Assembly: GCA_016218725.1 (NCBI GenBank)
Contig: JACRDB010000139.1
Location: 62,001-126,000 of the forward strand
Source of the DNA: Deltaproteobacteria bacterium
GTDB lineage: Bacteria > Myxococcota_A > Polyangia > Polyangiales > Ga0077539
DNA: 64,000 bases
Reading direction: 5' to 3'
In this document: piece after piece, positions 42,371 through 52,248 of the stretch
Layout: every line of letters begins with the position of its first letter
How positions within the stretch are numbered: position 1 is the first letter of the stretch
Translations under genes and position numbers: made by a program
The notes under the pieces: model-generated
Told to the model about the DNA's origin: nothing
Databases searched by the model: none
Seen by the model: only the letters and a program-made list of their open reading frames with translations

Positions 42371-45277
42371 TTAGTCGTGGCTGGCGTCCGCGGGAGCGGT
42401 GGGGGGCGTGGCGCCCGCGTCGTCGGCGCCCGCAGCGGCGCCGCCGTCTCCGGCGCCGCCGTCGCCCGCGGCCTCGCCGGCGATGAGCCCATCGCCATCG
42501 AAGTCGATGCGGCAGCGGCGCTCGAAGGCGGTGGGGTCTTCGTCCTCGCGGGGCACGTCGCAGTCGCGGTCCACGGTGGGGGCTGGGGCCCCGCCGCCGT
42601 CCCCCGCTCCCGGGGTGGTGCCGGGCGGGCCGTCGGGCGTGGTGGAGGGGCCGTGGGAGGCCTCCGGCCGGCCGTGGTTGGGCAGCGCGAAGAGCGTGAT
42701 GGACGGCACGTACGTCACGATCATCAGGGCGGCGACGAAGAGCCCGATGAAGGGCAGCACCATGCGGTACAGGTCCGGCACCGGGCGGCGGAACCGGAAG
42801 CCCGCGATGAAGAGGTTGAGCCCCATCGGGGGCATGAGGTACCCGATCTCCAGGTTCAGGAGGAACACCACCCCGAGGTGGTACGGGTTGATGTCAAAGT
42901 GCAGGGCGATCCCGGCGATCAGCGGCACGATCACCACGATGGCCGAGAAGATGTCCATCAGCATCCCGATGACCAGCAGGAAGACGTTGAGCGCCAGGAG
43001 GAACGAGATCTTCGAGTCGATCACGCCCCCGGCGCCCTGGCCGGTGCGGGCCAGCGCGTCCACGGCCTCGCGGCAGGAGCCCATGTTCGGGTGAGCCTGC
43101 AGGAACGCCTGCGCGGGCGGGCCGCAGGTGAGCCACTCGAAGAGCTTGTCGGCCACCTGGGCCTGGACGAAATAGCCCACTAGCACCGTGGCCGCGCAGA
43201 GCTTCACGAAGATGGCTCCCACCAGCACCATGCTCTCCGGCACGATCCTCGGGAGGTCCTTGCGCAGCGAGAGGTCCCGGTACACGAAGACCTCCATCAC
43301 CAGGACGTAGAACGCCGTAAACGCCGCCGCCTGCGACGGGTTGAACACCCCGGTCTTGAGCCCCGCCAGGAGGAACACCGGCAGCACCAGCTCCCACTTG
43401 GCCTCCCAGAGCGCGGCCCCGGCCTCGCGGGCGTCGAAGCCCGACCGCGGCACCTTGGACAGGGACCCGATGACAATGCAGTAGAGCACCATCAGCCCGA
43501 TGGCCACCAGGCCCGGCAGGAGGCCCACCAGCATGAACTTCTGGAGCTCCAGCCGCTCCTGCCCCGGGGCGGGCTCCTGGAGCCCCGCCACGATGCCATA
43601 GACGATCAGCGGCAGGCACGGCGGCACGGTGATCCCGAGGGCCCCGCCGGTGGTCACCAGCCCGAGGGAGAAGCCCTCGGGGTAGCGGTCCTTCAAGAGC
43701 GCCGGCACCAGGAGTCCCCCCACGGCCACGATGGTGATCCCGCTGGCGCCGGAGAAGATCGTGAAGAACGCCGACGCGAAGACGCACACCACCGCGAGGC
43801 CCCCGGGCATCCACCCGAGGAGCGCCCGGGACACCCTCACCAGGCGCTGGGGCATGCGGGACTCGGACATGATGTAGCCCGCCAGGGTGAACAGCGGGAT
43901 CGTGGCCAGCACGCTCATGCGCGCGAAGTGGTTGCCCAGCACGTCCTCCAGGGAGTTGGAGAAGGCGTTCAGGCGCCGGATCTCCAACGGGTCGTTCAGG
44001 AAGTTCTTCACCATCAGGAAGAGCCCCATGCCCCCGAGGAAGGAGAACAGCGGCGCCCCGAGGAGCGCCATCACCGCGAAGAAGAGCACCCCCGCGGGCA
44101 CCGACACGCTCCCGATGCGCGGCGCGAGGCCGTAGCGCAGCAGCGCCAGCACCAGCACCACCAGCGCGGCGCTGATGGCGAAATGCGTGGGCGTGCCGCG
44201 CACCTCGCCGTGGTGCTCCGGGTGGTCGGGGGCCAGGGAGCCCTTCTTGCGCCAGCGCAGCCCCATGGGCACCAGCAGCGCGAGCGCCGCGAAGCCGAGG
44301 AGCATGAGCATCGCGGGCTGCGGGGGCATCCCCCCCTGGGGGGCCACGGTGCTCGCGCTGCGGGCCAGGAGCCCCACGGCCCCGAGGGCCCCGAGGGCGA
44401 TCACGCACTCGGGCCCCGTGGCGCTCGCGAACGGCGGGTGCCCCGCGCTGGTGGTGGCCTCGATGGGGGGAGGCTCCGCGGGCGCTTCGTGGCGGCCGGG
44501 GCCCGCGAGCGCCGCGGCGTACTCGTGGAAGGCGTGCAGGAGGAGCCTGGCGCCGATGAGCAGGAAGCCCGCGGGGATCACGTACTGGTACTCGTACGAG
44601 TGGTCCACGGTGCCGCTGGTGGCCCCGGAGCTCTGAAGGTCTCGGAGCGACTCGGCGGCGGCCTCGGCGGCGTGGTGCAGGTTCTGCCGGATCCCGTCGG
44701 CGAGGCACAGGGCCACGAAGGCCCCCAGCGTGGACGAGAGCGCCACCACGGCGCGGCGCCCGCGGTCCGGCAGGAGCCTGGACACGGCGTCGATGGCCAG
44801 GTGGCGGCGCCCCCGGGTGGCGAAGCTCGCGCCGAGGAAGGCCGCCCAGATGGTGCCGTGGAGGAGCACGTCCGAGGCGTAGGGGAGCACCGCCCGCATG
44901 AGCCTCTCGGTGGCGAAGCCCGCCACGAGGGACGCTGGAAGATACGCCAGGAGCACGCGTTGCAGCGCCGCGGGGCGCTCCAGGTCCTGCTTCCAGAGGC
45001 CCTTGACGAGGTCCTGGGCGGGGCTCCTGGGGTCCTCCGGGGCGCCCGCGAGCTTGAGCCCGCCCAGCACCGCCCAGAGCAGCGTACAGAGCGCCCCGCG
45101 GGCGGGCATGCTCCAGTTGGTGATCACCCGGAAGAGCGACTCGCTCACCGCGGAGAAGAGCATCAGCCCGACGGTCACCAGGCTCAGGGCGCTCTCGGCC
45201 TGGAGGAGCCCTCGATCGAGGCGGTCCAGGGGCTTGAGGAACGCGGCGGGTTGGGTGGTGGATACGGCTCCGGCCAT
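42371..45277 (-). CDS. TRAP transporter fused permease (DctQ-DctM)
   Basis: The 968-residue protein joins the small (DctQ-like, about residues 25-250) and large (DctM-like, about 340-900) TRAP permease subunits. DctM-type signatures include GAPLFSFLGGMGLFLM, LFTLAGYIMSES, FSGASGITIVAVGGLLVPAL, and VFLLNLEIGYLMPPMGLNLFIAG. Such permeases use a Na+ gradient to import organic acids captured by a periplasmic DctP protein; no dctP gene is adjacent. The C-terminal 70 residues form an unusual Asp/Gly/Ala-rich tail with a DFDGDGL calcium-loop-like motif. It is followed by the rhomboid gene. Confidence 0.88.
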   Translation of the reverse strand: MAGAVSTTQPAAFLKPLDRLDRGLLQAESALSLVTVGLMLFSAVSESLFRVITNWSMPARGALCTLLWAVLGGLKLAGAPEDPRSPAQDLVKGLWKQDLERPAALQRVLLAYLPASLVAGFATERLMRAVLPYASDVLLHGTIWAAFLGASFATRGRRHLAIDAVSRLLPDRGRRAVVALSSTLGAFVALCLADGIRQNLHHAAEAAAESLRDLQSSGATSGTVDHSYEYQYVIPAGFLLIGARLLLHAFHEYAAALAGPGRHEAPAEPPPIEATTSAGHPPFASATGPECVIALGALGAVGLLARSASTVAPQGGMPPQPAMLMLLGFAALALLVPMGLRWRKKGSLAPDHPEHHGEVRGTPTHFAISAALVVLVLALLRYGLAPRIGSVSVPAGVLFFAVMALLGAPLFSFLGGMGLFLMVKNFLNDPLEIRRLNAFSNSLEDVLGNHFARMSVLATIPLFTLAGYIMSESRMPQRLVRVSRALLGWMPGGLAVVCVFASAFFTIFSGASGITIVAVGGLLVPALLKDRYPEGFSLGLVTTGGALGITVPPCLPLIVYGIVAGLQEPAPGQERLELQKFMLVGLLPGLVAIGLMVLYCIVIGSLSKVPRSGFDAREAGAALWEAKWELVLPVFLLAGLKTGVFNPSQAAAFTAFYVLVMEVFVYRDLSLRKDLPRIVPESMVLVGAIFVKLCAATVLVGYFVQAQVADKLFEWLTCGPPAQAFLQAHPNMGSCREAVDALARTGQGAGGVIDSKISFLLALNVFLLVIGMLMDIFSAIVVIVPLIAGIALHFDINPYHLGVVFLLNLEIGYLMPPMGLNLFIAGFRFRRPVPDLYRMVLPFIGLFVAALMIVTYVPSITLFALPNHGRPEASHGPSTTPDGPPGTTPGAGDGGGAPAPTVDRDCDVPREDEDPTAFERRCRIDFDGDGLIAGEAAGDGGAGDGGAAAGADDAGATPPTAPADASHD

Positions 45278-45340
45278 GGAAGACTCTCCTCGCGGTCGCG
45301 GCGACGTTAGCCCTGTTGACGCCCCGGGCGATAGGGCTAT

Positions 45341-46849
45341 CTAAGCCTCCATCAGCGCGCGGAGCGCGGCCTGCTCCTCGGCGGGCAGCGCCCCGTGCCC
45401 CGGGGCGTAGCCAAAGACCTCCAGGGCCGGCGTGGCGCGGAGTCCCTCCAGGAGCGCGAAGCGCTCCAGCGGGACCAGGGCCGGGTGGAGCTCCCCGCAG
45501 GCGTGGGCCAGGGCCAGGAGGTCTTTGCGGAGCACCGTGAGGTAGTTGGCCAGCCTCGCGGCCTTGAGGGTGGGGTCCAGGCCCCCCAGGAGCCAGCGGT
45601 TTTGCGTGGCCACCCCGGTGGGGCAGTGGCCCGTGTGGCAGCGCTGGGCCTGGATGCACCCGATGGCCAGCATGGCCTCGCGGCCCACGTTGATCATGTC
45701 GCACCCGAGCGCCAGGGCCAGCATGGACTGCTCCGGGAACCCGAGCTTGCCCGAGCCGATGAACACCACCCGCTCGGCCATGCCCCGCGCGGCGAAGACG
45801 CTATACACCTGCGCGAAGCCCACCTTGAAGGGCAGCGCCACGTGGTCGCTGAACACCAGCGGCGCGGCGCCGGTGCCGCCCTCGCCGCCGTCGATGGTGA
45901 TGAAATCCGGTCCCCGGTGGGTGCTGTCCATGAGCCGCGCGAGCTCCTCCCAGAACGCGAGGTCCCCCACGGCGGACTTGATCCCGACGGGGAGCCCCGT
46001 GGCGTCCGCCAGGCGCTCCAGGAAGTCCAGCATGGAGTCCACGTCGCGGAAGGCGCCGTGGGTGGCCGGGGAGACGCAGTCCTGCCCGAGGGGCACCAGC
46101 CGGATCCTGGCGATCTCCGGCGTGACCTTGGCCGCCGGGAGCACGCCGCCCAGCCCTGGCTTGGCCCCCTGCGAGAGCTTCACTTCAATCATTCGTACGG
46201 GCGCCGAGGCGACGGTCTCCAGGAAGCGCTCCAGGGAGAAGCGGCCTCGCTCGTCCCGGCAGCCGAAGTAGCCCGTGCCCACCTGCCAGACCAGGTCTCC
46301 GCCGTGGCGGTGGTGCGGCGAGATCCCGCCCTCGCCGGTGTTCTGCATCGCCCCGGCGAGCTTCACCCCGCGGTTGATGGCCTCCACCGCCGTGCGGGAC
46401 AGGGCCCCGAAGCTCATCGCCGAGGTGTTCACGATGGACGGCGCCCGGAAGGCCTTCTTGCGTCTCCTCCAGGCGCCCAGGACCTTCGCGCCGGGGACCG
46501 TGTACGCCGCGTCGTGGCGGTCCGGGGCCGGGAACGCCGCGTGACGGATGATCAGGTATGACGGCGTCTGCTCCAGGTCGTTGTCCGTGCCGAAGCCGAA
46601 GTAGTTGTTCTCTCTCTTGGCGCTGGCGTAGATCCACCGGCGCTGGTCCCGGGAGAAGGGCCTCTCCTCGTCGTTGCCCGTGACGATGTACTGCCGCAGC
46701 GGGTCCCCGAGGGCCTCGGCCCAGTACCGAAAGCGCCCGAGGAGCGGGAAATTCCGCACGATCGCGTGGGCCCGCTGGGTCCGGTCGTAGAGCACCTGGG
46801 CCACCAACAGCAACGCCGCCACGCCCGCGAAGACCAGCCATGGGCTCAT
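45341..46849 (-). CDS. Stand-alone glutamate-synthase-type FMN-binding protein
   Basis: The 502-residue protein has an N-terminal membrane helix (WLVFAGVAALLLVAQVLY). The FMN/Fe-S domain of glutamate synthase follows: NTSAMSFGALSRTAVEAINRG, GEGGISPHHRHG, EVKLSQGAKPGLGGVLPA, FITIDGGEGGTGAAPLV. A Cys cluster CIQAQRCHTGHCPTGVATQ resembles the 3Fe-4S site. No glutaminase domain or GltD is present, so it is not a full GOGAT. Membrane-anchored members of this family occur widely, with undefined substrate. ATG 46849 is chosen because it starts the membrane helix. Divergent gene 73 bp away. Confidence 0.88.
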   Translation of the reverse strand: MSPWLVFAGVAALLLVAQVLYDRTQRAHAIVRNFPLLGRFRYWAEALGDPLRQYIVTGNDEERPFSRDQRRWIYASAKRENNYFGFGTDNDLEQTPSYLIIRHAAFPAPDRHDAAYTVPGAKVLGAWRRRKKAFRAPSIVNTSAMSFGALSRTAVEAINRGVKLAGAMQNTGEGGISPHHRHGGDLVWQVGTGYFGCRDERGRFSLERFLETVASAPVRMIEVKLSQGAKPGLGGVLPAAKVTPEIARIRLVPLGQDCVSPATHGAFRDVDSMLDFLERLADATGLPVGIKSAVGDLAFWEELARLMDSTHRGPDFITIDGGEGGTGAAPLVFSDHVALPFKVGFAQVYSVFAARGMAERVVFIGSGKLGFPEQSMLALALGCDMINVGREAMLAIGCIQAQRCHTGHCPTGVATQNRWLLGGLDPTLKAARLANYLTVLRKDLLALAHACGELHPALVPLERFALLEGLRATPALEVFGYAPGHGALPAEEQAALRALMEA

Positions 46850-46921
46850 GCGCGGCCATGGTACCGCGAAGGCGCTCGCCCGGGTTGCGCCGTGGCGCGC
46901 GGTTGTAGATGCTCCGGGGCC

Positions 46922-48007
46922 GTGCGGTACGGCCTGACCCTGGGTGGCTTCGTGGCGGGCGCGGTGGCCGGGGCCTTCGTGGGCATGGCCTCCGAGGAGG
47001 GCGCCCGCAAGGTGGCCGCCCGCCGGAGCTGGTGCCCTCGCTGCGGGCTCCACCGCACCGAGGTGAGGCTCTCCACCCTCTTCGGTCAGTCCACCATGAC
47101 CGTCGAGCACGCCGGGGGCACCTACGCCCTCCTGCGCCCCGACAACGCCGCCCACGACCACGCCTTCCGGCGCATCGACGACGACGTGGACCCCGGCGCC
47201 CGGGACGCCCTGGAGCGCGAGGCCCTCCGCGCGGAGCTCCGGGAGCTCGACGCCCTGGACCAGTCCCCGGGGCTCCTCGGGCTCCTGGAGGACGCCCGAC
47301 AACACGACCCCTCCCGCGCCCGGGCCTTCCTCCAGCGCCTCCTGGACCCGTCGGTGCACCTCCCGGTGACCGCCGCGGGCGTGCTGGATCGCCCGGAGCT
47401 CCCCTGGGCCGACCGCTGGCGCCTCGTGGACGCCCTGGGCCCCGCGTGGACCTGCGACACCCGTGGCGTCACCCTCGCCTGCCGCCTCGCCGGGAACACT
47501 CCCCCGGTGGTGGCCTACAACCTCACCGCAGGCGTCGGCACCAACCCCTCCGCCCCCGTGGACTGGCGCCGCTGGCTTCCACCCGGTTGGATGCCTACAC
47601 AGACCCAGAGTTCCACGCCTACACCGACACCTCCCACACAACCCTCCACGACGCCGACGGCTGGGGGTGGAGGCAACACCCCGGGCGGCTCCGCGGGGGC
47701 TACAGCGCCGAGCGCTGGGGGCAGCGATCAGGCCCTCCAGGCCGTCGGGCGGGCCCGTCAGGCGATGAGTTCGGGGCGCCTGGAGGAGGCCTGCGGGCAG
47801 TGGGCCCAGGCGACCATGGCGTCGTCGCAGCACCCCTCGGTGAGGGTGCTCCAGGGAGACCTCCGGAGCGCCGTACAGGACGGCCTGGACCAGCGGATCT
47901 TGCGCGGGGACTGCCCCGGGGCCCAGCGGCTGTTCCGCGTGTGCCGGGAGCGAGGGCTGGCGGTGGACGACCAGTCCTTCGGGATCGCATGCCAGCGGCC
48001 CCGGTAG
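46922..48007 (+). CDS. Membrane-anchored protein of unknown function
   Basis: The 361-residue protein starts at GTG 46922 with a helix (YGLTLGGFVAGAVAGAFVGM). A CPRC pair follows (WCPRCGLHR, about residues 38-46). The middle is leucine/arginine-rich helical (ALEREALRAELRELDALD, GLLGLLEDAR). A Thr/Pro-rich linker (about 225-265) leads to a small helical C-terminal module with three Cys. I recognise no family. It shares a short divergent region with the FMN protein gene. A TAGATG hexamer lies 10 nt before the GTG, suggesting a very short leader. Confidence 0.6.
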   Translation: MRYGLTLGGFVAGAVAGAFVGMASEEGARKVAARRSWCPRCGLHRTEVRLSTLFGQSTMTVEHAGGTYALLRPDNAAHDHAFRRIDDDVDPGARDALEREALRAELRELDALDQSPGLLGLLEDARQHDPSRARAFLQRLLDPSVHLPVTAAGVLDRPELPWADRWRLVDALGPAWTCDTRGVTLACRLAGNTPPVVAYNLTAGVGTNPSAPVDWRRWLPPGWMPTQTQSSTPTPTPPTQPSTTPTAGGGGNTPGGSAGATAPSAGGSDQALQAVGRARQAMSSGRLEEACGQWAQATMASSQHPSVRVLQGDLRSAVQDGLDQRILRGDCPGAQRLFRVCRERGLAVDDQSFGIACQRPR

Positions 48008-48035
48008 CGCGGGTGGTGCTACGCTCGGGCGCGCG

Positions 48036-49334
48036 ATGAATCGCGGAGGCGTTGGACCCTGGCTGGCGCTCGCAGCGGGGCTCTGGGCTCCCTGGGCCCG
48101 GGCGCAGCCCGCGCAGCCCGCGCAGCCCGCGGCGTCCGAGGCGCAGGTGCTGGAGGTCGCCCGCGCGCTCTTCCGAGAGGGCGTGGAGGCGTTCCAGCGG
48201 CAGGACTGGGCCACCGCCCGGGAGCGCTTCGGCCGCGCGCTGGCGCTGCGCCCATCCCCGCTGGTGCGCTTCAACCTGGCGCTGGCCAACCACAACGCGG
48301 GGCTCTACGTGGACGCCATCGCAGGGTACCGGGAGTTCCTCCGGGAGGCCACGGACGCGGCCAACACCCAGCGCCGCGAGGCCGCCCAGGAGGAGCTCCG
48401 GGAGCTCGAAGGGCGCCTCGCGCACCTCACGGTGGAGGCCCAGGGAGACACCGCCAGGGCCTTCGTGCTGGACGGCCACGCGCTCCCGCTGGAGCTCCTG
48501 GGGACGGCGATCCCGGTGGACCCCGGCAGCCACACGGTGCAGGTCGAGGGCGCCGGCGGCGACCTCCAGCGGGCCGAGGGCACGGTCTTCGAGCGGGACC
48601 GCCTGGCGGTGCGGGTGGTGCTCTCCCCGCGGCCCGCGCGGGACCCGCTGGAGACGCAGGGCGCCCAGAGCCGCCCGCAGGCCTTTGGCCGCGTGGGGAT
48701 CGCCCGGGCCTCGCGCACCGGGCGCTGGGTGGACGACGTCCTCCGGGACGACCCCACCCCGAGGCTCTGGGAGCAGCACCGCTGGACCTTCGCCGCGCAG
48801 CTTGGCCTCGGGACCGGCAGCGGGCTCCTCGGGGTGAGCGCGCGGTACTTCCCTCAACCATGGTTTGGTCTGGAGCTCGCCGGGGGGGCCCTCGGGACCC
48901 AGGGCCCCGGGCTCCTCCTGGCCGGGCACCTCCGCTTCGCCTTCGCGCCGCCGTCGCGCACGGCCCTGGGGCTCTTCGTGGGCCCCTCGGTGACGGCCAC
49001 CAGCCTGGACCTGGTGTGCATGTCCAGCGCCGACGAGTGCCCCGGAGGCATGCGCGTAAAGCCCACGGTGGTCGGGGCCTGGCTCAACGTCGGCGCCGCC
49101 GGCGAGTGGCGCTTCGCGGCGCGCTGGAGCCTCCGGGCCGTGCTGGGCGCCCGCATGCTCCTGAACGCCGCGGACTTCCGGGCCGCGGCCGAGAGCGCCT
49201 ACCGCTGCGAGGACAACGGCCAGACCGGGACCTTCACGCTGGACCCGTGCGCCCTGCGCGCGGGCGGCGCCTCGGGCTCCGGCGGCGCGAGGCTCCAGCC
49301 CTTCCTGGGGCTCGACCTGGGCTTCTCCCTCTAG
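48036..49334 (+). CDS. TPR-containing outer-membrane barrel-like protein
   Basis: The 432-residue protein has a signal peptide ending near ARAQ (about residue 23). It then has TPR-like helices (ALFREGVEAFQRQDWATARERFGRAL, LANHNAGLYVDAIAGYREFL), an Ig-like strand segment (FVLDGHALPLELLGTAIPV), and a C-terminal region with alternating beta-strands (about residues 250-432, ending FLGLDLGFSL). A terminal aromatic/hydrophobic residue after such strands is typical of barrels assembled by BamA, although Leu rather than Phe ends the chain. This layout is common in Myxococcota. No specific function can be given. Confidence 0.7.
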   Translation: MNRGGVGPWLALAAGLWAPWARAQPAQPAQPAASEAQVLEVARALFREGVEAFQRQDWATARERFGRALALRPSPLVRFNLALANHNAGLYVDAIAGYREFLREATDAANTQRREAAQEELRELEGRLAHLTVEAQGDTARAFVLDGHALPLELLGTAIPVDPGSHTVQVEGAGGDLQRAEGTVFERDRLAVRVVLSPRPARDPLETQGAQSRPQAFGRVGIARASRTGRWVDDVLRDDPTPRLWEQHRWTFAAQLGLGTGSGLLGVSARYFPQPWFGLELAGGALGTQGPGLLLAGHLRFAFAPPSRTALGLFVGPSVTATSLDLVCMSSADECPGGMRVKPTVVGAWLNVGAAGEWRFAARWSLRAVLGARMLLNAADFRAAAESAYRCEDNGQTGTFTLDPCALRAGGASGSGGARLQPFLGLDLGFSL

Positions 49335-49434
49335 ACCCGCGGAGCGTGTACCCAAAGGCGCCTCGGGGAGCGCGGGTCCTACGCCGCGCGGGTCCCACTC
49401 CACGGGTCACCTGCGCTACCCTCCTACCCCGCGA

Positions 49435-52227
49435 ATGAGACGCTGCCCGTCCTGCGCCCGCACCTACCCCGACGAGCTGTCGTCCTGCACCGAGGACGGC
49501 CAGGCCCTGGAGCCCACGGGGGTGCGCACCCTGGCGGACGTCCCTCGGGGCCCGCGGGTTCCCTGGAGCCTCGCGGTGTCCCGAGGGGTGCAGCTCGCTC
49601 AGGCCCTGCATCGCCTGGTGCAGGCCGGGCGCGCGCTCCCGGTGCTCACCCCCGTGGACGTGGAGCTCTCGGGAGACCCCGAGAAGGTCCTGGTCACGCT
49701 CCCGGACGACCCGAGGGGCCTGGACCACACGGCCCCCTGGGCCTCCCCCGAGGCCCTCCGGCAGGAGCCCTGGACCGCGGCCTCGTCGGTGTACAACGTC
49801 GCGTGCATCCTCCGGGCGCTCCTGGTGGGCTCGGCGCCCTTCGAGGGTCAGCGCGCGGCGGCCATCGCCGTGCGCCAGCTCCTGGAGCGCCCGAGGCCCC
49901 CCCGGGAGCTCCGCCCGGACCTGCCCGAGCGCCTGGACGCCCTCGTGGTGCAGGCCCTGGACAAGGCCCCGGAGGTGCGGCCCCAGTCCCTGGAGGCCCT
50001 CGCCGTCGCCCTGGAGAGCATCGCCCCGGAGGAGCCCTCGCAGGCGCTCCCGCGGGCCTCGGCGCCCCCGAGGATGGCCTCTCCGGCGCCGGTGGCCACC
50101 CTCGGGTCCTTCCCGGTGCCGCCCGCGGCCGCCGCGCCACCGGCCCCGGGCTCCGCGCCCACGCCGGGGTCCCTCCCTTCGGCGCCCATGGAGGACCTCG
50201 CCCCGGGCGCCCCTTGGGGCGCTCCCCCGGACCCGCCGGGGATGGCGGGTCCAGGCCCTCAGAGCGCGGCTCCACAAGCGTTTGCGGCGATGGCTGCCCC
50301 GGCGTCGGCGCGCCCCCGTTCGGCCCTGGGGTGCGTGCTCCTGGCCGTGGCCCTGCTGGCCGTGGCGGGCGTCGCCGGCACGGCGATGGTGCTCCGGGGT
50401 CCTCCCGCGGAGAGGACCACGCCCGCCCAGCGCAGTGCGCAACATCCAAGGCCCTCGACGCCCGCTTCGAACACCGCGCCTGCGCCACCACCCGCGCCGC
50501 CGGTGGTCGCGGCGCCCCCTGCGCCGCCTACGCCGGCGGCGCCTCCCACGGCGCCCGTGGCGGTCCCGGTGATGCCCGCGACGCGCACTCCGGCCAGCCA
50601 GGCATCGCCAGCGTCTCCGGGGCCCACAACGACGGCGGCGCCGGTCCGTCGGCGTCGGAGCCCGTCCGCCGGGGGCTCTCGCACCACGGCGGGCGACCGC
50701 GCCATGGACCCCCTTGGCGGCGCGCCCTTCTTGAACCCCGGGGGCCTCGGCTGGGACCTGCCGACCCCGCGGAGGCGCCGCCCCAGGTTCACGGCGAGCG
50801 CGCCTCCCGCGTCTCCTGCGGCCACGGCGCCGTCGACGGTGGCGGCTGCGCCCGCGGGGACCTCGGACGCGGGCGTGTCGCCGGTGGGCCCGGGAGCCGC
50901 CGCGGGCGGGCCTGGCACCGCGGTGGTCGCCGCGGAGGTGCCCGCGCCGCCTGTGCGCGCGCCGTCCGCGGGCGCCCCTCCCGACGCGGCGGAGCCTCCG
51001 TCGCTATCCGGGACGGAGCCCGCCCGGGACGACCGGCTCCTGCTCCTGGCGCTGGTCGGGGGCGCCGGGGGCACGCTCCTCCTGGCGCTGGTGGGCCTCG
51101 GGTTCGTGCTGGTGCGCTACCGCCGACGGAAGCGCGTCGCGCTGGCGCCGTCGACGGTCCTGGCCCCGGCGCCGGTGGCGCCCGAGCCCGCGGCGGTGGC
51201 GGTCGCGCCGACCATCCGGGCCGTGATCGACGGCACGCCGGCGCCCGCGACGGGCGCGCGCTGCGCGCGCTGCGGCGCCCTCGCGCCGCCCGGGGCGGGC
51301 TTCTGCCCGATGGACGGCGAGCCCGTCACGCTCGCGCCGCGCAGGGCGCCGTCCTCGCCGCCGCCGGAGGGCTCCCTGGACCCCTTCGTGGTGGGGCAGT
51401 ACCGCTGCGTCGAGCGCATCGGCGAGGGCGGCATGGGCGTGGTGTACCGCGCGCAGCACCTGCACCTGGACCGCCCCTCGGCGGTGAAGGTGCTCCTCCC
51501 TCGGGGGCGCGAGCACGCGGTGGCGGCGGACCTCTTCCGCCGGGAGGCGCGCCTGGCGTCGCTGATCAACCACCCGAACAGCGTGACCATCTACGATTTC
51601 GGCGAGGTCGAGGGGGCGCTCCTGTACCTGGCGATGGAGCTGGTCTCCGGGCGCACGCTCGCGGCGCTCCTGCGGGAGGGGCCGCTGCCCATGGCCCGCG
51701 CTCTGCCGCTGGTGGCGCAGGTGTGCGACGGCCTCGACGCGGCCCACGGCGTGGGGGTGGTGCACCGGGACCTGAAGCCCCACAACCTCATGGTGGCGCC
51801 CCGCAACGGCGGCGAGCACTTGAAGATCCTGGACTTCGGCATCGCGCGGAGCATCTCGTCGGACCTGTCGCAGACGCTCACCGGGAGGCTCCTGGTGGGC
51901 ACGCCGCCGTACATGGCCCCGGAGCAGGCGCGGGGGGAGCCCACGGTGGACACCCGCGCGGACGTGTTCAGCCTCGGGGTGGTGACCTACGAGATGCTCG
52001 CCGCGCAGCTCCCGTTCCCGTCCCGCGGGCTCTCCGCGGTGGAGCAGACGCTCCGCCGGGCCACCCTGGACGCGCCGCCGGTGCCTCTCCGCGAGGCCCT
52101 CCCGAGCGCCCGGGTGCCGGAGACCCTGGACGCGGTGCTCGCCCAGGCGATGGCCGTGAACCCCGACGAGCGCTTCCAGAGCGCCGGGGCGTTCTACCGC
52201 GCGCTGGCCACCGCCGCCGCGGCGTGA
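49435..52227 (+). CDS. Tandem pseudokinase-kinase membrane protein with zinc ribbons
   Basis: The 930-residue protein has a Cys N-terminus (C4, C7, C18). Residues about 30-205 have kinase C-lobe features (DKAPEVRPQSLEALAVALE, YNVACILRALLVGSAPFEG) but no HRD or DFG, so they are a pseudokinase. Two membrane helices (about 296-319 and 538-561) flank a Pro/Ala-rich periplasmic segment. A zinc ribbon (CARCGALAPPGAGFCPMDG) and a complete Ser/Thr kinase domain (about 656-925) follow: GEGGMGVVYRA, AVKVL, HRDLKPHN, DFGIARS, MAPEQA. With two helices both kinase-like regions lie in the cytoplasm, so the N-terminal one may regulate the other. No ribosome site is visible before ATG 49435. Confidence 0.88.
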   Translation: MRRCPSCARTYPDELSSCTEDGQALEPTGVRTLADVPRGPRVPWSLAVSRGVQLAQALHRLVQAGRALPVLTPVDVELSGDPEKVLVTLPDDPRGLDHTAPWASPEALRQEPWTAASSVYNVACILRALLVGSAPFEGQRAAAIAVRQLLERPRPPRELRPDLPERLDALVVQALDKAPEVRPQSLEALAVALESIAPEEPSQALPRASAPPRMASPAPVATLGSFPVPPAAAAPPAPGSAPTPGSLPSAPMEDLAPGAPWGAPPDPPGMAGPGPQSAAPQAFAAMAAPASARPRSALGCVLLAVALLAVAGVAGTAMVLRGPPAERTTPAQRSAQHPRPSTPASNTAPAPPPAPPVVAAPPAPPTPAAPPTAPVAVPVMPATRTPASQASPASPGPTTTAAPVRRRRSPSAGGSRTTAGDRAMDPLGGAPFLNPGGLGWDLPTPRRRRPRFTASAPPASPAATAPSTVAAAPAGTSDAGVSPVGPGAAAGGPGTAVVAAEVPAPPVRAPSAGAPPDAAEPPSLSGTEPARDDRLLLLALVGGAGGTLLLALVGLGFVLVRYRRRKRVALAPSTVLAPAPVAPEPAAVAVAPTIRAVIDGTPAPATGARCARCGALAPPGAGFCPMDGEPVTLAPRRAPSSPPPEGSLDPFVVGQYRCVERIGEGGMGVVYRAQHLHLDRPSAVKVLLPRGREHAVAADLFRREARLASLINHPNSVTIYDFGEVEGALLYLAMELVSGRTLAALLREGPLPMARALPLVAQVCDGLDAAHGVGVVHRDLKPHNLMVAPRNGGEHLKILDFGIARSISSDLSQTLTGRLLVGTPPYMAPEQARGEPTVDTRADVFSLGVVTYEMLAAQLPFPSRGLSAVEQTLRRATLDAPPVPLREALPSARVPETLDAVLAQAMAVNPDERFQSAGAFYRALATAAAA

Positions 52228-52248
52228 GCCACCCGCGGGGCGCGGGCG

